64,000 nt of DNA from Hymenolepis diminuta. Its lineage: Eukaryota > Platyhelminthes > Cestoda > Cyclophyllidea > Hymenolepididae. Numbering within the stretch: position 1 is the stretch's first letter; each line of letters starts with the position of its first letter. The position numbers were made by a program, and so were the translations under genes. The DNA is taken from positions 1,072,626 to 1,136,625 of the forward strand of contig CAADRB010000020.1 in the NCBI GenBank assembly GCA_900708905.1, written 5' to 3'. Of the stretch, positions 15,001-30,000 are shown one piece after another. The notes below the pieces were generated by a model. The model did no database searches, was not told the origin of the DNA, and saw nothing but the letters and a program-made list of their open reading frames with translations.

Positions 15001-18000
15001 AAGAACCTCGAGATTCCAGTGATCAGACTGAGTTCTGTCTCTCGGCTCTTGCGGACGAGTTACTATGGCGTGAAATTGGTCATTGGAAACCGTCTGACGT
15101 GCTGCGACAATTCTGTGCTCAGCATCCCACCTGTACCCTTCCGATGATTTCCGGTATATATTGATTACATGAATTTTAATTCAAATTGTTATTCACGTCA
15201 TTCTAATTTCGTGTTTTTCTTTCAACAGAAATATGTCGTCGCTTAGCAACCGCATCCAAAGAGGTTCGATGTCGATTGATCACTTTGTTACACTACTGGA
15301 CAATCAATATTGAGCTGGTAGATCTCTTCTCACGGAACTACAAAAATGAAGGATTCATGGACTACTTCAGTGAATATGACAATAACTTAGAGCTGACGAA
15401 CGCATCTCTCAGTACGAAAATGGAGCTGAGTAATGCAGTTACAACAATTAATCCTGAATCTGAGTCAGAACTTGAAATTGACGATAGGATGGAGCCGACA
15501 CAAAATGGAGAGGGGGATAACGGAGGGGAAGTTATCAAAGGTCCTTCTGGATCTTCAGAGTCTGGATCGTCCTCGATCGGTTCCTCGTCCTCACCAGCAT
15601 CATTACCGAAATCCTCAGAGTCATCTCATACCTCGTCAGTTTCTTCGGATATCGATTCAAGTGACTGTGATGGACCACTGATAACCACTAATATGGTAAC
15701 TTCAGCATCTGCTCCAAAGAAACCTCTGCGTGCAAGTCGATATCAAGATCAGGATAACCGTCGTAGACATCTCCAACAAAGACTCACATCGGAACAGTTC
15801 TTTAAATCCGACCAAGACGGAGAAAAACGCAAGGAAGCGGCCAACGAACTCTGGTCCAGTGTGCCGCTCACACTACGACGTTCTGGTTGGGGTTGTCAGA
15901 AAGCCACAGAGATGGTGCTAAACAACTTCTTCTACTTGACTATTCGGTTTGCTAATGAACCTAATGAGTCCGTAGTGTTGGGAGATTTGTGGGTCCTGAT
16001 GATCAGATATAGACCGTCAAATTTGAGGTATATTCTACGCTACCTCATTGTTGCGGCTTCTCTCGCTCCGGCTACACTCTATTCTCATGTAATACCTGTC
16101 CTTGAAATCTCGTTAAATTTCTCCGAAGTATTAATAACTGTTACCGGATTTCCTTCTAGGTGAATCGTGTTGTGTCTTACCTCTCAACCGAGGACCCATC
16201 GGGAGTTGTGGAGATTTTGATGACAGAGTTGCAAACCATTGATGGAGCTGGCTTGGTTATTGAACCATCACCTCTGCCACCCTTCTTTCATATTGCACTT
16301 CTCTCAGAGACAAACTTAACCGAACCGAACGGTGATCAAATTTGTGATCTCGATGGAAATGCCGCTAGAAGAATGCCAGAAAAGGGAGGTAACTTGGGGT
16401 AAGTTGTGCTATGTCATATCTTGTGAAAGCTGATACATTAGAGACCAGTGGCTAGGTATTTGGTTTCGGCCCTTAATTATTCTGTACTATTCTACTTTCT
16501 AAGACAGGACAAGTAGAAGAAGCTTTATTGGCAGAAGTCTTTGAAGATGAAGGAGAGAAAACCACAGGGGGATGAAGTGGTCTTTAGATGCGGAAAGTTA
16601 TGGTGATACAGTTGAATTAGCGGACATCGTACCCTAGAGGTGCTGTCTGTGTCTGTCTATGTTTACAGGTAGGACCATATAATTCAAGGGATTACATGAA
16701 AAGTTGGAAGCATCACGGGTCAAGTAGGAGACTGAGGCTAATTCCGTTCACCACTAGGGATCCTATAAGTGCCTTAATATTCCAGGTATAAATTAACCAC
16801 TTGCTCGTACGAGAATACGAGTTTCAATGCTGCATTTAATGGAAAGGAAAAAGTCAGTTTTCTTAAACAACGATCGACTTTTTGATTTCTCCTATTCGCG
16901 AATTTCAAGAATCATTTCTAATTTTTTCGAAGTAGGAGATAGCATACATCTGAAATTGCCAAAGTTTTCTTTATGGCAATTATAGTATGGAGGTGCCATT
17001 CTCATTTTTATACCTAAAGTATGGTTAGTTGGTATAAGTTTAGATTTTTAGTTAATTTACTTCCTATCTACTGGAGATCCACATTCCGACGGTCTGCTTT
17101 ATGAAAAGTAATACTTAGTAGAAGAATGAGGATCTTGGGATTTACGTATATTTCCCTAAATTTAACACCAATTCTCTTGCAGCCAACAAGCCGGGAAGTC
17201 TACCAATAGACCCTTGTCAACAACTACCGCAACTGGTGATGATCCTCCTGTCGTGCCCACATCAAACACCAAATCAGATGTTGATACATCTCCTACTCAG
17301 CCGACTGTCACTATTCCTAATACTTCAGCAATCTCTCGTCTAACTAATCGCTTTACAAGCAGTGCTTCTGCAATGGGTCGTCGTGCCTTGAGGACAGCCT
17401 TGCATCCTGCCAGTGGTGGGGGAAGACAGACGAAGAATTCAGTGAATCTTGATCAGGTTGTTTATTGAATATGGCTCTGTTGAAGATTCATTACAAGGCT
17501 TCGAGTTTGTTTCTCATTCCTCTATCGTAAAACTGAGTTAGTTTGACTCAAAACACCAAGGTAAAGGATAAAGTTAAACACAACGTTTTCATTCGTACTC
17601 ACCAAAATAGGTCTTGCGGTTAACGAGGGTATGAAAAATTAACCGAACAATTTTATTGAATATTTCGAAAAACATGGACAAATTACCATAGCGATACTCT
17701 TAATCTAATCGGTATTGGCAGCTAGTAGCTTGAATATCATTTAAACCGGCCATGTTTTTATTAATTCCGATGTGTCAGCTGCAGATTAGGAGAACCGCAT
17801 ACTTGCAGATTAACTAAAGTATGTAGGAAGTGTACTTAAGCTGGAAATAAGAAAGAAGTATAAAGTAAACAAAGGGTGAGAGAAGGCTGTCATCTTGCCA
17901 GCCTGATCAAAATCATCTACCTTGAGCGAGGACCAAAACTTTGAGTATATGTCTTGATCTGGCCAATGGCCTCATTGACATCCCAGATTCGGCTTCCCCA

Positions 18001-21000
18001 TCGGTCCATGTTAGACTATGTGCAGGCAATTGCGTACATACAGATCTGCTAGATTGTGGGTGTACTTTCCTGTTGTTTTGTGGTTTACAGCACCCATAGA
18101 GTGAAGCATGGGGATAAAGTTAATGTAGGGAAGTCGTTCATGTGAAGTGCCATAATGAAACCAAAGGTTAATTATGCGTATGTTTGCTAGAGCACAGCAG
18201 AATACTTCTTTTCCACGATATTATGGATTTTGCTACATGTGGTTGCGTTAAATTACTATGAAGTCTTTTTGTGCAGGAGCAACTTCCAGATTTGGATATT
18301 GACTCCCTGGACGGTGAAGGAGAGGAAGAAAGTGGAGGTCTTAGGCAGGCTGCTGATACCATGCCAATACCGCAGAATTATGCTACCCCTTCAACAGATG
18401 CTTTGATTGCAGCCCGCAGTCAAACCCTCCCCTACACAGCTGCATCTCGCGAGCGCTATGGCAAGCAAACTGTTGTGGGCCTAGATAACTCGGCTGCTCT
18501 CTCAAACCGTCCAAGCCGATTCCGAAAGATTCTTTCTCGCCGTAGAACAGGTGGTGGTGGACGTCGAAATCCCTTTAAATCAATTTTCGGTGGTGGTGGT
18601 GGAGGCAGTGGTAGTATTGTTGGAGTGGTAACAAATGGGGGTATCAAGACTTCCTCAGAGCTTGAGCAGAATGTTTCCGAGGAGACTAAGCTATACACTA
18701 CCTCTTTGCCCCCTAATCTCGCTGCTCTACAACCCCTACCTCTCCCACTGCATTCACATTCCATCTCCCATCTGAACGACTATCGAAAGAAACGTGGTGG
18801 GCGAAGGAGACGGTCATCTTCGGTATCTGGTCGAAGTCATCGGCATGGAAGTCGTAGACATCGTCGAAGACGGCGGCGAAGGAATAATACTAATGGTGGT
18901 GATATTATGGAAGGTGCGGTGGGTCAGCAAGTAAAGATAGCCTTCTATGAGACAAGCCTTATGCTACAACAACCCCTGCCAATGCCCAAAGACGGAAGTG
19001 TATACTACGCACCAATGAGGGATTGGTTTACGGAGCCTTTTGTGACTAATGGATCTCTGGTTTACAGTGGGATGTGGTCACCTACTGGAGCTAGATCACC
19101 GCTTGTTTTACTCCTGGTTGGAGAAGTCCTAAAATCGCACAATAAAAATCGAGTGGCCTGGAGGAAACATATGCCACTTCTCGTACTTTGTGTATTCCTT
19201 GGTGAGTTAATTCAGCCTTTGCTGACTTGCTGTTCATAAACTTTATGTAGTTGTAGATTTGTTTTCCCTTTTACCAGATAGTATGTCCCATCTTATAGCG
19301 ACCTGTCTAGTTGTCAGCACATAATGCTTGTGCTAGACACTTTCCGTTTGTTTAAACGGTCGTTGTTGGCTGTCTATTACATCTTTGACTTTAGAGGTTA
19401 TGGATTTGATGCCTATCTGAATGCTAATAAGGAGTTTCTCAGGAGAAGGACTCCACTGTGTCGCCTCTCTTCCGAAGATGACTGTTCGAAAGCGCTTTCC
19501 AAAACAGGCTTGAAAGTTATTTCAGAGTTATCTGTGTTTTGTTATGGGAAGCATCTCAAAATAAACTATGAATGGTGGAGGGGGGAGGAGTCGATTAGAA
19601 GTCAGAGCATTATTTATTGCATTAAAACAGTGTGGTTGGCTAATCAAATCATAAGATGAGCACCGACTCAGCAAATATGCACGTTGACCACTGCGTCATT
19701 AGCCATTAGGTACCTTAACAAATTCTGTATTTATATCATGCTTAACAGCATGTCTAGTTGATTTTGCGCTGTTATTTCTTATTTATTAGGATTGGATCAC
19801 TGTCGTCCGTTGGTCCGAGAGGAAAGCAAGCAGTTATTGGTGAATATGCTTCGCGTAATTTGCCCGCGGATTGACCTCCTTCAAATGCTCTCTCTTCAAT
19901 TGGAGATTGACTCGCAATGGATTGCCCGAGCTGTTGCTGGGTTTTCTACTCATGTACCTCAACTGTTTCTTACATTGGATGATGGACCTTCTGTGGTAAG
20001 AAATCGATGTGGTTTTTAAGAATGTCTTCTAAGCACAGCTTATACGTTCTGTTATGGACTTGCAATTTAAAACATACGGAAGAAGAACTATTCTGTTTTA
20101 ACTAATTTGTCAAGGTTATTCGTATGCGTTCCTTTTCATAAGGTCCTCAAAGATAGATTTGCGTCTCTTCAATAACACTGTATCGGAGAGATGACAGTAT
20201 TGTAACGTATTGGAAACTACGCGTAAATATCCAGGAAGCTCCAAGAGAGAGCATGTCTTTGTTAGATCATACGTTACTATAGCGTATTGTTAAAATCTTT
20301 TAAATTGACATGGGAGAAATGCTTGGCAGAGGGGGGGGAGCCAATCTTAGTCAAGTCACCGTGTCTCAAAATAAGTTTATTATGGTCGGACAATTAGGGC
20401 TCACATCTACCACTTTAAATAAGACTTGATGAATCTAAAAATTAAATATTTTAGGTTGTTGGATTTCATAATTTTTTGCCCAAAAATCGCATAGAAATCG
20501 TTCTACAAACATTCTCATTCAATTAACAACATACCATTTCAAAGTTAGTGTTTTGTCGGAAGTGGGGTCTAAATACGGATTTATTGTAAAATATCTTAGA
20601 GACAAGGCAACATAGAATTAAAGGGCACAACGATCTTTAATAGTATTACAGTTAGATACCTATGCATTGAAGGGTGCAAGTGTGGCAGGAAACAACCGTC
20701 TTGCCACAATGGCTACTTCCATCTAAAAATGATAGTATTGTGGCTGAATATATCCTATTTCCAAGCTTCTCAGTGGCCGACTCTGCATCCGTGTTGGTCC
20801 GTTCTGATTGGCGAGGTTACTAGTTTGGCTCGCTTCCAATTTCTTAGTAACAACATACTTGGTGGCTCATATAATAAGTCCCTTAAAGCTGGACTTCAGT
20901 GCTTGAGAAGTGCTAGTTTATTTAGCTGATTTTATTAAGCCATGGAGAAACATCCATTCTGAAGACCTCCATTACTACGATATCAAGCCTAATAAATTTC

Positions 21001-24000
21001 TTTTAATTTGTAAAAAATCATTTTTCTCTTCGTTTTAGATGTTGAGATCTCTGCAAGTAACTGCACAGTTTTCGTTTTTCGGTTTTAAAGTTTGTTTTTT
21101 TTTATCCGTTTCCTATTTTCGTGCGAAAAAATATTGTTTGTGATAGATCTCTAAGACATGGTTACTGGAATTTGCGAGTGTTTCCCCATGTCTTCATCCA
21201 TGTTTACATTTTTACCTGAGCTCGCCACGGAAAATAGATTCTTCCTCTAAGTCGGAGGGAAACATAAATGGTGGCAGAATGTTTATATTATCAGAGAACA
21301 GAGTCTTCGTTAGTATAATGACTAGAAAAGAGAAAGCTGTGGTTTAATATGAGAGTGCAGTTCAATTAGCAGGAATTAGATAATGGGGAACAATCGATGC
21401 GCTGATTAAATGCCTAGAGATGGGTCATACACAGAACGTTTCTAAGACGGTAGAAAATTGAGTTAAATCGATAAACAACCGCGGGTATGTTCCTAAATCA
21501 TTACACTAGAGACTGATATTCGTTGCTTTTCACCCTGCTTTCCATTGTGATCTGATGTTTTGTTAAAGTGTCCTTTCGACAGGTTTGGGGATTTGTTAAC
21601 TGTTAACTAAAAGAGAATCCAAATACAGCCGTATTTTCTTATCTTTTTTTCTCCTAGCCAAAGTTCTCTCTGCCTGTACCAACAGACACAGCTTTGTCGG
21701 AGGTTTCCTCCTGTCCGACCTGGGCGGCTGCATCTTACAGTGCCTCTCCAAATAACGCACAGTCTCTGTTTTCCACCACGGGTCTTTTGAATCTTGTTCC
21801 AACTTCCACTGGTGGTGGTACTGGGAGTGGTTTCTCACCAATGACTGATGGTCCCTCAAGTCTTGTGGTACCACATCCTCTACGGCCTTCCCTTCAACAA
21901 CCTATTCCTGCTCGTCCCAATTACATCTTTGGTTCAACCTACAGTTTGATGAGTACTGCTACACTTATCCCTTCAGCAGCAATCTCTTCGGGTGAAGCGG
22001 AACCTACTAATCGACGATCGATAATTACCTCTGATTCTATATCCCCATCGCAAATTCCTCCACATCCTCCTTCCACAGCTCTTCATCCAATCTCCCAGGT
22101 CCAAGCATCTAAAACTCCTAAAGATGACTGCGAATCACGTCACCTTCATGCTGCTGCAGAACTCATTAATCAAATGCTAGTCGAAGTGAACGACCGTTCA
22201 ATATGGACTTGGGAGGATATAACCTCCTCGCGATTCCAACAGGCTACTCTCCTTACTCTGCGTTCACGAAAAACCTCTATTCTTCTCCTCCGATCGGCGA
22301 GATTCTTGGATAAGTTTGTGAAGTGCGTTGCTGGAGCATTTGCTGAGGCAGAAGTTGGTGGAAAATGTACAGAAGCTATTGAATGTCTGCAATGTCATCA
22401 TGGGCCGCCCCATCATCATTGTGAGCTTGAATCAGAGGAGAACTGTCAACAACAAGCAGCCTGTACTGTCACGCGATTTGCTCAAGCGGCGTTCAATATG
22501 GGTATCACTTGTCCGAATCGGCACTATGCCTCTAGATCCTTGCAGATTTACCGGGCTCTTGGGGCTCAGGTGGATGAAAAAGCTCTTTCGGAAGTGCTTG
22601 TTAGACTGATGGAATCCGTCTCAGACACGAATGATGAGGTTCAGGGCTATATGGTCGAGCTGCTTCTTACTCTCGAGGCTGCTGTGGAACATATTCAACT
22701 TCGTGGAACGATTCTTTCCGGAGGTGAGATGTTTGTATTTTCCCTTCTAAAATAATGGCAGAATATAAATTTGCTATTTTTAGGAAGATGTTTTAGGTCG
22801 ACGCTCAGAAATTAGTTGTTTTACGAATAATTTCCCATTGTATTTTCAGTGTCCTTTTTCAGTACGATATTTGGCTACTCCATTATATAATATCAACTAA
22901 GTTATAGTCTTCTTTAATCTAAATTAGTTTAGAAACAAAGATTTCATCACGGCACAGTATTAGAATTCTCCATTGCTAGAGCTCCCTCACTTTTTAACTA
23001 CTAACCGTAAAACCTGGGATATTTCGACAACTAACCGTCTCGTGTCGTTAAATTGTCAGCCACATTTTACTCCGATGCCGAAAGATTGAGAAGTGCCCGA
23101 ATACGTCTGTTCAAGTAAATTACAACAGGGGGTTGTGCTTTCGGGGTTTGTTTCACATAATTGTAACAGACAAACCGAGGAAATTTTCTTGGACATACTT
23201 TCTACCCCATATTTAAGATAGGACACAAAAATTTTATCAGTTCGAGAAACCGCTGCAAATATGATGGATGACACTTCATTACCAAGTTTCTCCTTGTTTA
23301 TTCCAGTGTATGCGTTACGCAGTAGGGACTCCAGCTAGGTAGCAAATGAAAAGCTAGTTATGCACTCCCGTTTGTGGCTTCAAACATAGAGAAGGCTGAT
23401 TAATTAATTATTTCAATCTAAGGAGTGTGTTTTGCATCGGTTTTGCAAAATTCAAGCGTTAGGTTGGTTTGTTCTCAGGGTTATTGGTTCAACTTCATTC
23501 GACATTCACTTGAGACAATTCGGTTGTTAGGATAACGTAGGGAATGTACCTTGAAAGATCAAGAAAGTCTCAGCAACATTTGATCCTAAAATTAGATTTG
23601 TCTTACGAGAATTATTCCAGTGTTAGTCAGTGAACCTTAAGCAATTGAACAAATCTCAAACCTAGGAGAAGACTACAATTATATCAGGACATCGGGATAT
23701 ATTCATATAGTAACTCTTGCACCACTATGTGCAGATGTCTAGACAAGGCTATTTTTATTCGGGTCAGCCCAAACGGAAATAATTTATCATTCATGTTCAG
23801 ACTTCGAGGTTGATACTGCAGCAGATCACTACAAGCGTTTGCCCTTATTTGCCACGTCTCGATTTTCATATGTGCTGGATTTGAATTACCCAGTCTTGGG
23901 TGGGGAATTTTCTTGTTCAGAGAGTTTGCTTCTTAATTATCATTTCCATTCCGCCCTGTTTATTAAATGTCATCTGTCCACTAATGGTTTGAATGGCTGT

Positions 24001-27000
24001 AAACTTATCGCTATAAATATGTAACAATGCGATATTCTCTACTAGTATTATCACTTTATTGCCAAAATTAGAATCATTATTAAGATTAACAATTAGATAA
24101 CTTTTTATTACCAAAGATTGAACGGCCAGGTGTTTAGTAAGAGGTTGAAGATTTACTGAATACCACTGTATATCGAACAAGGGAGAATGAGAAGCGAAGG
24201 AGAAAGCAAACCTGATGTTAGCAATTAGTGCATGAAAACAAGATAATGTGATACAAGCTGTTGAAGTGACTCATATTGGTGATAAGTCTAGACTCCCTGG
24301 ATAGATGTAGAATGTCTAGGCTTTCGATGTACTCACCACTTTTATCCCCTCAATATGACTTTAGCAGTGTGAAACTGACTGTGAGATGACACTAGCCATA
24401 ATACATCTAATGACCTTTTCAGGAGGTAATCGAAGTTGCACTCTGGCCAGATCTTCCGCTCTGGAATCACCGATAGTTATCTCTAAACCTCCACAAACTC
24501 CTCCAGTTCATGAGCGTAAACACTCGCGCAGAGGATCCTCTTCTTCTCTTTCCAGCCTTCTGATCCTTCCAAACGGTAGTGGAGGAACGGTGATAGGAAA
24601 TGTTGGAGTTTGTGGTGTAGGTCCACAAGCTTCCCTCCCTCCCATAAAACGTCCGCTTATGCCACCACATGCTGAAGCTGTTGGCGAAGAGAATGAGGCT
24701 TCGGCGTCAACTGCGGCGATCAGTACTGTCATTGGACTGATGAAAACGACTGCGAGTAAAGATACTATGCCACCTCTGCCACCTAATGTTATTAATAAAC
24801 CCTCGAAATTGACATCATTTATAAGCCTGCCTGCGGAAACTTCACCAGAGGTTAAACCGATTTCTACTAACGGATGTGAAATTAAGTGAGTAATTAGATC
24901 CATTTTGTATGAGAGAACTAGAATAAAATTAGATCTCCTGACATTCATTCTCCAATATCAACTCAGTGCTTGGAGAGGTTGAACATTTGGTAATTGTAAA
25001 GTTTTGGGACTACTCACAAAGACCTGTAAGATCTGGATACATCTTAACTTGATCCCATCACCTAGTACTATGTGAAATTACAATTTTCCGAGTAGACAAA
25101 GGGGATGCAATTGACGACAGGAAGAAGCTAGTCATATTTATGTCGCCATGTCTGAAAGAGCCCCTATCATAAATATCACACTATGCTATGAAGCCTTGGG
25201 ATAACACAAATGATCAATATCTGTAGTCAACGTACACGTCGGCCAAGTCTGAGGTCTGGAGATCGATGGTCTTTAGAGGACATCATATACTGTGGATGAT
25301 GAATCGCAGATTAATTCTAGTCAACAAGAGGAATTTAAAGTACGAATTTCTCATCGGAATGGGTCCTAGTTACCTTCACACTTCCCAAGTCAATTTTTGT
25401 AAACATTTTCATTCAATTTATTAACATAAAGGTGAGATTAATACAAGTGATATTAGTACGCCATACCGTAATATATCAGAGCTGAATTTATTAGAAATTT
25501 AACCTCTTCACATTAAAACCTCCCCTATTCATATTAGTTGTTTAAGACCGCGAAGCACAAGTTTTTTATTATACTTTCATACTTCGTATCTTTAAGATCG
25601 GATTCAAATAACGCAGTTGAAGATACCTCAATGATCGGTACCTGTCGTTTGACGGCTGAAGAGCAGGCTGATCTTGTATCGGGTATATTCTGGATCGGTG
25701 TCTGTCTCCTAGACTCTGATTATGAATACGAGTATCTGGCTGGAATTCGAATACTCTCTCGCCTCCTTCCTTGTGTTTGTTCACCATCCCAGCCGTCAAT
25801 TCCTAAAGGCCTTCCAGATCTCCATGAACATATCATGAAATTGCATCATCGACTCAAGTGGACAACTGGAAGCTCTGAGGAGTCTGATTTCCCTGGGCTT
25901 CTTGCTCTCTTGCTGAAGGGATGCTTTTCGTCAACTCTGATTGATGCCTCATGCCGTTTGCTTGTCAGTCTCATCCCATTCGTGAAGTCTCCAGTTGTAG
26001 ATCCTTTTGCCGAAGCTCGACAAAATCGACGAGGTCCTGGAATTAGTGGAACTGTGGCTCGTTCATTCGGAACTTCCGCTTCAAGTGGTTCAAACTATCC
26101 TGGTCCCCTTCCAAGCTTAATAATTACCCTTCTGCCCCTTCTTTTGACCGCTTGGGATGAGGATCCTGAAAGTACACTTTCTTCCACCACACCAGAAATC
26201 ACGGATGCATGTGAAATGTGCGCTGAGAGTACTCCAGGAATTCCACTTCCGACTCCTGCGCTATCCCTGAATTCACCACCTCCTCCTCTCGGTTCATGGG
26301 TTCATCGATTTGTTGTACAATCGGAGAGCTCAGTACCATCACCTTCAAGTGGTTATCTCTCCCTTGTCACCTTGACAATAATCTCTGGAGCTGCCGCTAA
26401 AAAGTCTCCCCAAGTGAAACCATGTAATCCTCTATGTATTCAGGTGGGTCCCTGAAGTATCCATTCAGGTAGTATCGCCCTTCAGATTTATAATGACTTT
26501 TACATCCTCTTTCAAAGGCTGCGGAGAATCTTGCTGAGTTGGCTGTGCAGTGCGATGCTTATCGATTCAATAATCTGGCGGTTGTATTGCGTCTTTATGC
26601 TAGTGGAGGCTTCTCAAAAGATGTCAACCAGTGGGCTAAATGTGTGACGCGTTATCTCATGGATGGATGTGCTAATCTAGGACCGAAACTTCTGTCCTAT
26701 CTGACTGCGGTAATTAATTTTATTAGCTAATAGTTGTAGCCTTAGTTTACAAAGAAATAGTTAGCACTTAGATAATATGAACAAAAAAGAGGTCAATGTT
26801 CTCGAGTGGCTCACCCTTCCACCATTTTAATTAATTTTTTTACGCTTATAGAATCCACTATCTTAACTTTTTGACCCATCAATTGCATATTTAGATGGTC
26901 AGTCTTTTTAGGAATTATTTGTCCAATTGATCGAATAAATATCAGTGAATGTCCATATTATAAAATAGGAGTTAGACATGGAGCTTTATAGCTTTCAACA

Positions 27001-30000
27001 TTACATTTACAAGAAAGTCAAGGATAAAGATCTCAGCTCTTAACTAATGGAGATCTCTTACAATGTTGAGTTAGAATTGGTGTCTCTTTGCCCATTAGAC
27101 TTTCGGGATGATAAGTAATTAAGTTTCGGTTGGAGATTTGTCCTCAGGTCCCCTTCTTCTATATTCAAAATTTAAGGTGTACAAGGGGGATACGAGTTTC
27201 CCCATTAGTATAATGTGTAATAACCCCATAAATAATGGGTTTTTGTATACCTTGAATTGAATTGAAATGATAGGTTAAAAAATATGATTTCAGCCTTTGA
27301 ATATTACCCCCTACTTGTGATTGAACTCTACCTTGACTGAAAAGTCGGAAGAGGTGTGCGAGAGAATACACAAATTAAATCTTTGTGACTTTGTGACTGA
27401 TGTCTTTGCTGGCGAAGATGGCAAAAAACCTGCGTCCTGACCTACACTGTGGACAACGCCAGGGTGGGGAAATGCAAATGAGACGTTAGTTACACCAATC
27501 GGCTTTGACCTCTTGCTAAAGAAGCTAGCGGCCATTAAATACGACTTAAATTTCTATTTAAACGATACCAAATCTAGATTATGGTATTGAAGCATTCCCC
27601 TTAAATGTTTCTTGAAATTAGTTTTCGAACAATGTGTTGATTTAAATTGCTTTTATATGAAATTATCTTTTTTGAGTTTATTTAAACTGAATACAATCGC
27701 TGCATTTCACCACCCAAGTGGCGATATCGCTGTTCAACGCAGTTTCAGCTGTCGGCTCTTGCGCTCTTTCTCCCTCTTTCACCCTGTTTTTCGTCTTATT
27801 TTCGTTATCATTCTCTCACTCACTCCATCTCTCTCAATTCTTTATAGTTTCTGTTTAATAAATTCTGGGTTACTCTTGACTCTAAATTCTTAAGCTCTGG
27901 AAACTAGTTATCCGTTGTTATCAGTTAGCTTAACTGTTATCTGCAACAGTATAAAATGCTTTTTACTCAAACCCTCTAGGTAGCGATTTTAAATTGGCAA
28001 ATCATAAGAGAAAGGGTGAGATACGAATCCTGGTAATGACGAATGACTAACAAAAGTGGGAATGAACTGTCGCATTAGTTGTTGAATAAGTTGGAAAGGT
28101 TAACTAACGACCTCTAGAATCGTGGATTCGACTAATGTTTAGGGTTAAAAGAAAATGATGAGTAGGGTTGTCTGTAAATGTGATGAACGCTAGCAGTTAC
28201 AAATTCTCATTTCTGAGCTCACTAATTGTTTGCTCTTTTGTAGTTTTTAACTCTGGGTCCACCGTGTGCTCAACTGCCCTTGTTGCACTTCGCCTATTGG
28301 TTTTTCCAAGCCGTGGAGTTAAACCAGTCGGATATGAACACTCGAATTCGATCCTTTATTACCTCTACCTCGGAACGGTTTGTCAATGTAATTTGTTGTT
28401 TTATTTATTTTCTGCTAAATTCGTATTGAAATTGTAAGGTATCGATAAGCTAGAGTTGGACTACGATTTCATCCAACTCTTTGATTTCCCATTTTTAATG
28501 CTATTTCATCTATTGCAGAGGAACATTTTACTAAAGCCGAAGCCGAAGTAAAATGTATAATTTTTTAATTTTAGAAAACCCTCTAGCACAAGTAAGAGTC
28601 TATTAAAGAGTATAAAAGTAAGAAAGATCGAGTAGAAGTAATGAATAAAATCCGGGCTTAAAAAGAGTTGCGTCAATAGAAATCTGGAATCATTTTAACT
28701 CCAAAACCGCAGTCTAATACTCCAACTTTTGAATTTTAGGACTTAACTCTCAGGTTCCTAGGTAATGTTAGGTTAAGTCATATCATCTCAATAAAACCAG
28801 TGGATAATAAAAAATTCACCAGAGTTCACTGTAGATAATTATAATTATGAAACGGAGCAAAACAAACAGAGAATTTTTTCGTAACCACAACCCCTTTACG
28901 GTTTGCAATTTGCAATCGGCCGAATCCTAATTGATTTAAAGCAAGATGAGTGATACAAATTCAGAACAAAGAATATCAAACCTGCTCATGAGAAAATCGC
29001 TGTACACCGATCTTGTAGATGCTTACAGATTTCCCTATTGTGTTTAATTAAGAGATCTATTCCTTACATCTGTCTAGTTACGACAGGAAAGATAGTATAA
29101 CCTGAGCCACTCCAATTTTGGCTACAGCCTTCTGAAATATGTAATACAGAAAATTACTTTATTTTGTCATTTTAAGAAAAAAGCATTTTCCCTCTTTTAG
29201 ACTCCATTGTGGCCTGAAGTGACGCTCCTTTACCAAGTGATAGTTGCACGATCTGCGACACTGACAGCTGCTCCAAGTAACCCCGCAGGAGTCTTCAGTC
29301 TACCAGGTTTGGATCCATCGGGTAGTGGACGGGTGCTGGATAGTCTTGCTGCAGCAGCCGCGGCCGCTGTCCCGTTGCCCGAAGCAGAACCCCAGAGAAT
29401 AGCTCTCGCCGGTCGTGTTTTGGATTTTGATACATCGATACTAGCCTCCACGCCACTGATAGCTGGTGGAAAGGGTCAAGCGTCGTCAAATCTTAGTTCT
29501 AATAATCCTGCTGCTGCCAGTTCTGGTGTGGGTGTTGTAGGCTGTCAATATCGATCACCCACTCGGATGGCACATCTCGTTGAGGGGTGTAATGTACCTG
29601 GAGGGGGTTTCGCTTATGCACCATTCTTCTTCCGATTGGGCGCTTGGAAAACACCATGGAATCGACAGGTTTGCTTCTAATATATATGCATATATATCTA
29701 TATATATGTAATGTTGAATGGTTGTACGAGAATGTACCTGGGAAATCATTCCGATTTAGAATATATTCGCATTAGTGCGTACTCATGATGAGATTTAAAA
29801 AGGTGTTTTCCAGCGCCTTTGAGTAGAGGTACAGCATCATGAAGTTTTTCTGGAGAGAAACTTGAATTATACCACTTTATTATTAGCTAAACTTAACCGG
29901 TGCGGTTAATCATTCCACCCACTGAGTTTGCATCAGTAGGCATCAAATCCGTGACCTCCGGCTTAGCAGATGAGTGCATTAGCCATTACGCCATTGGTGC

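Noticed and set aside
18456..18764. 102-codon antisense ORF over fry exon 21
   Set aside because: A shadow of the Gly/Arg-rich sense sequence; the sense frame continues into conserved Furry blocks.
24508..24948. 146-codon antisense ORF over fry exon 24
   Set aside because: It mirrors a conserved-phase sense exon with biased codon composition, and no homology or splice logic supports it.
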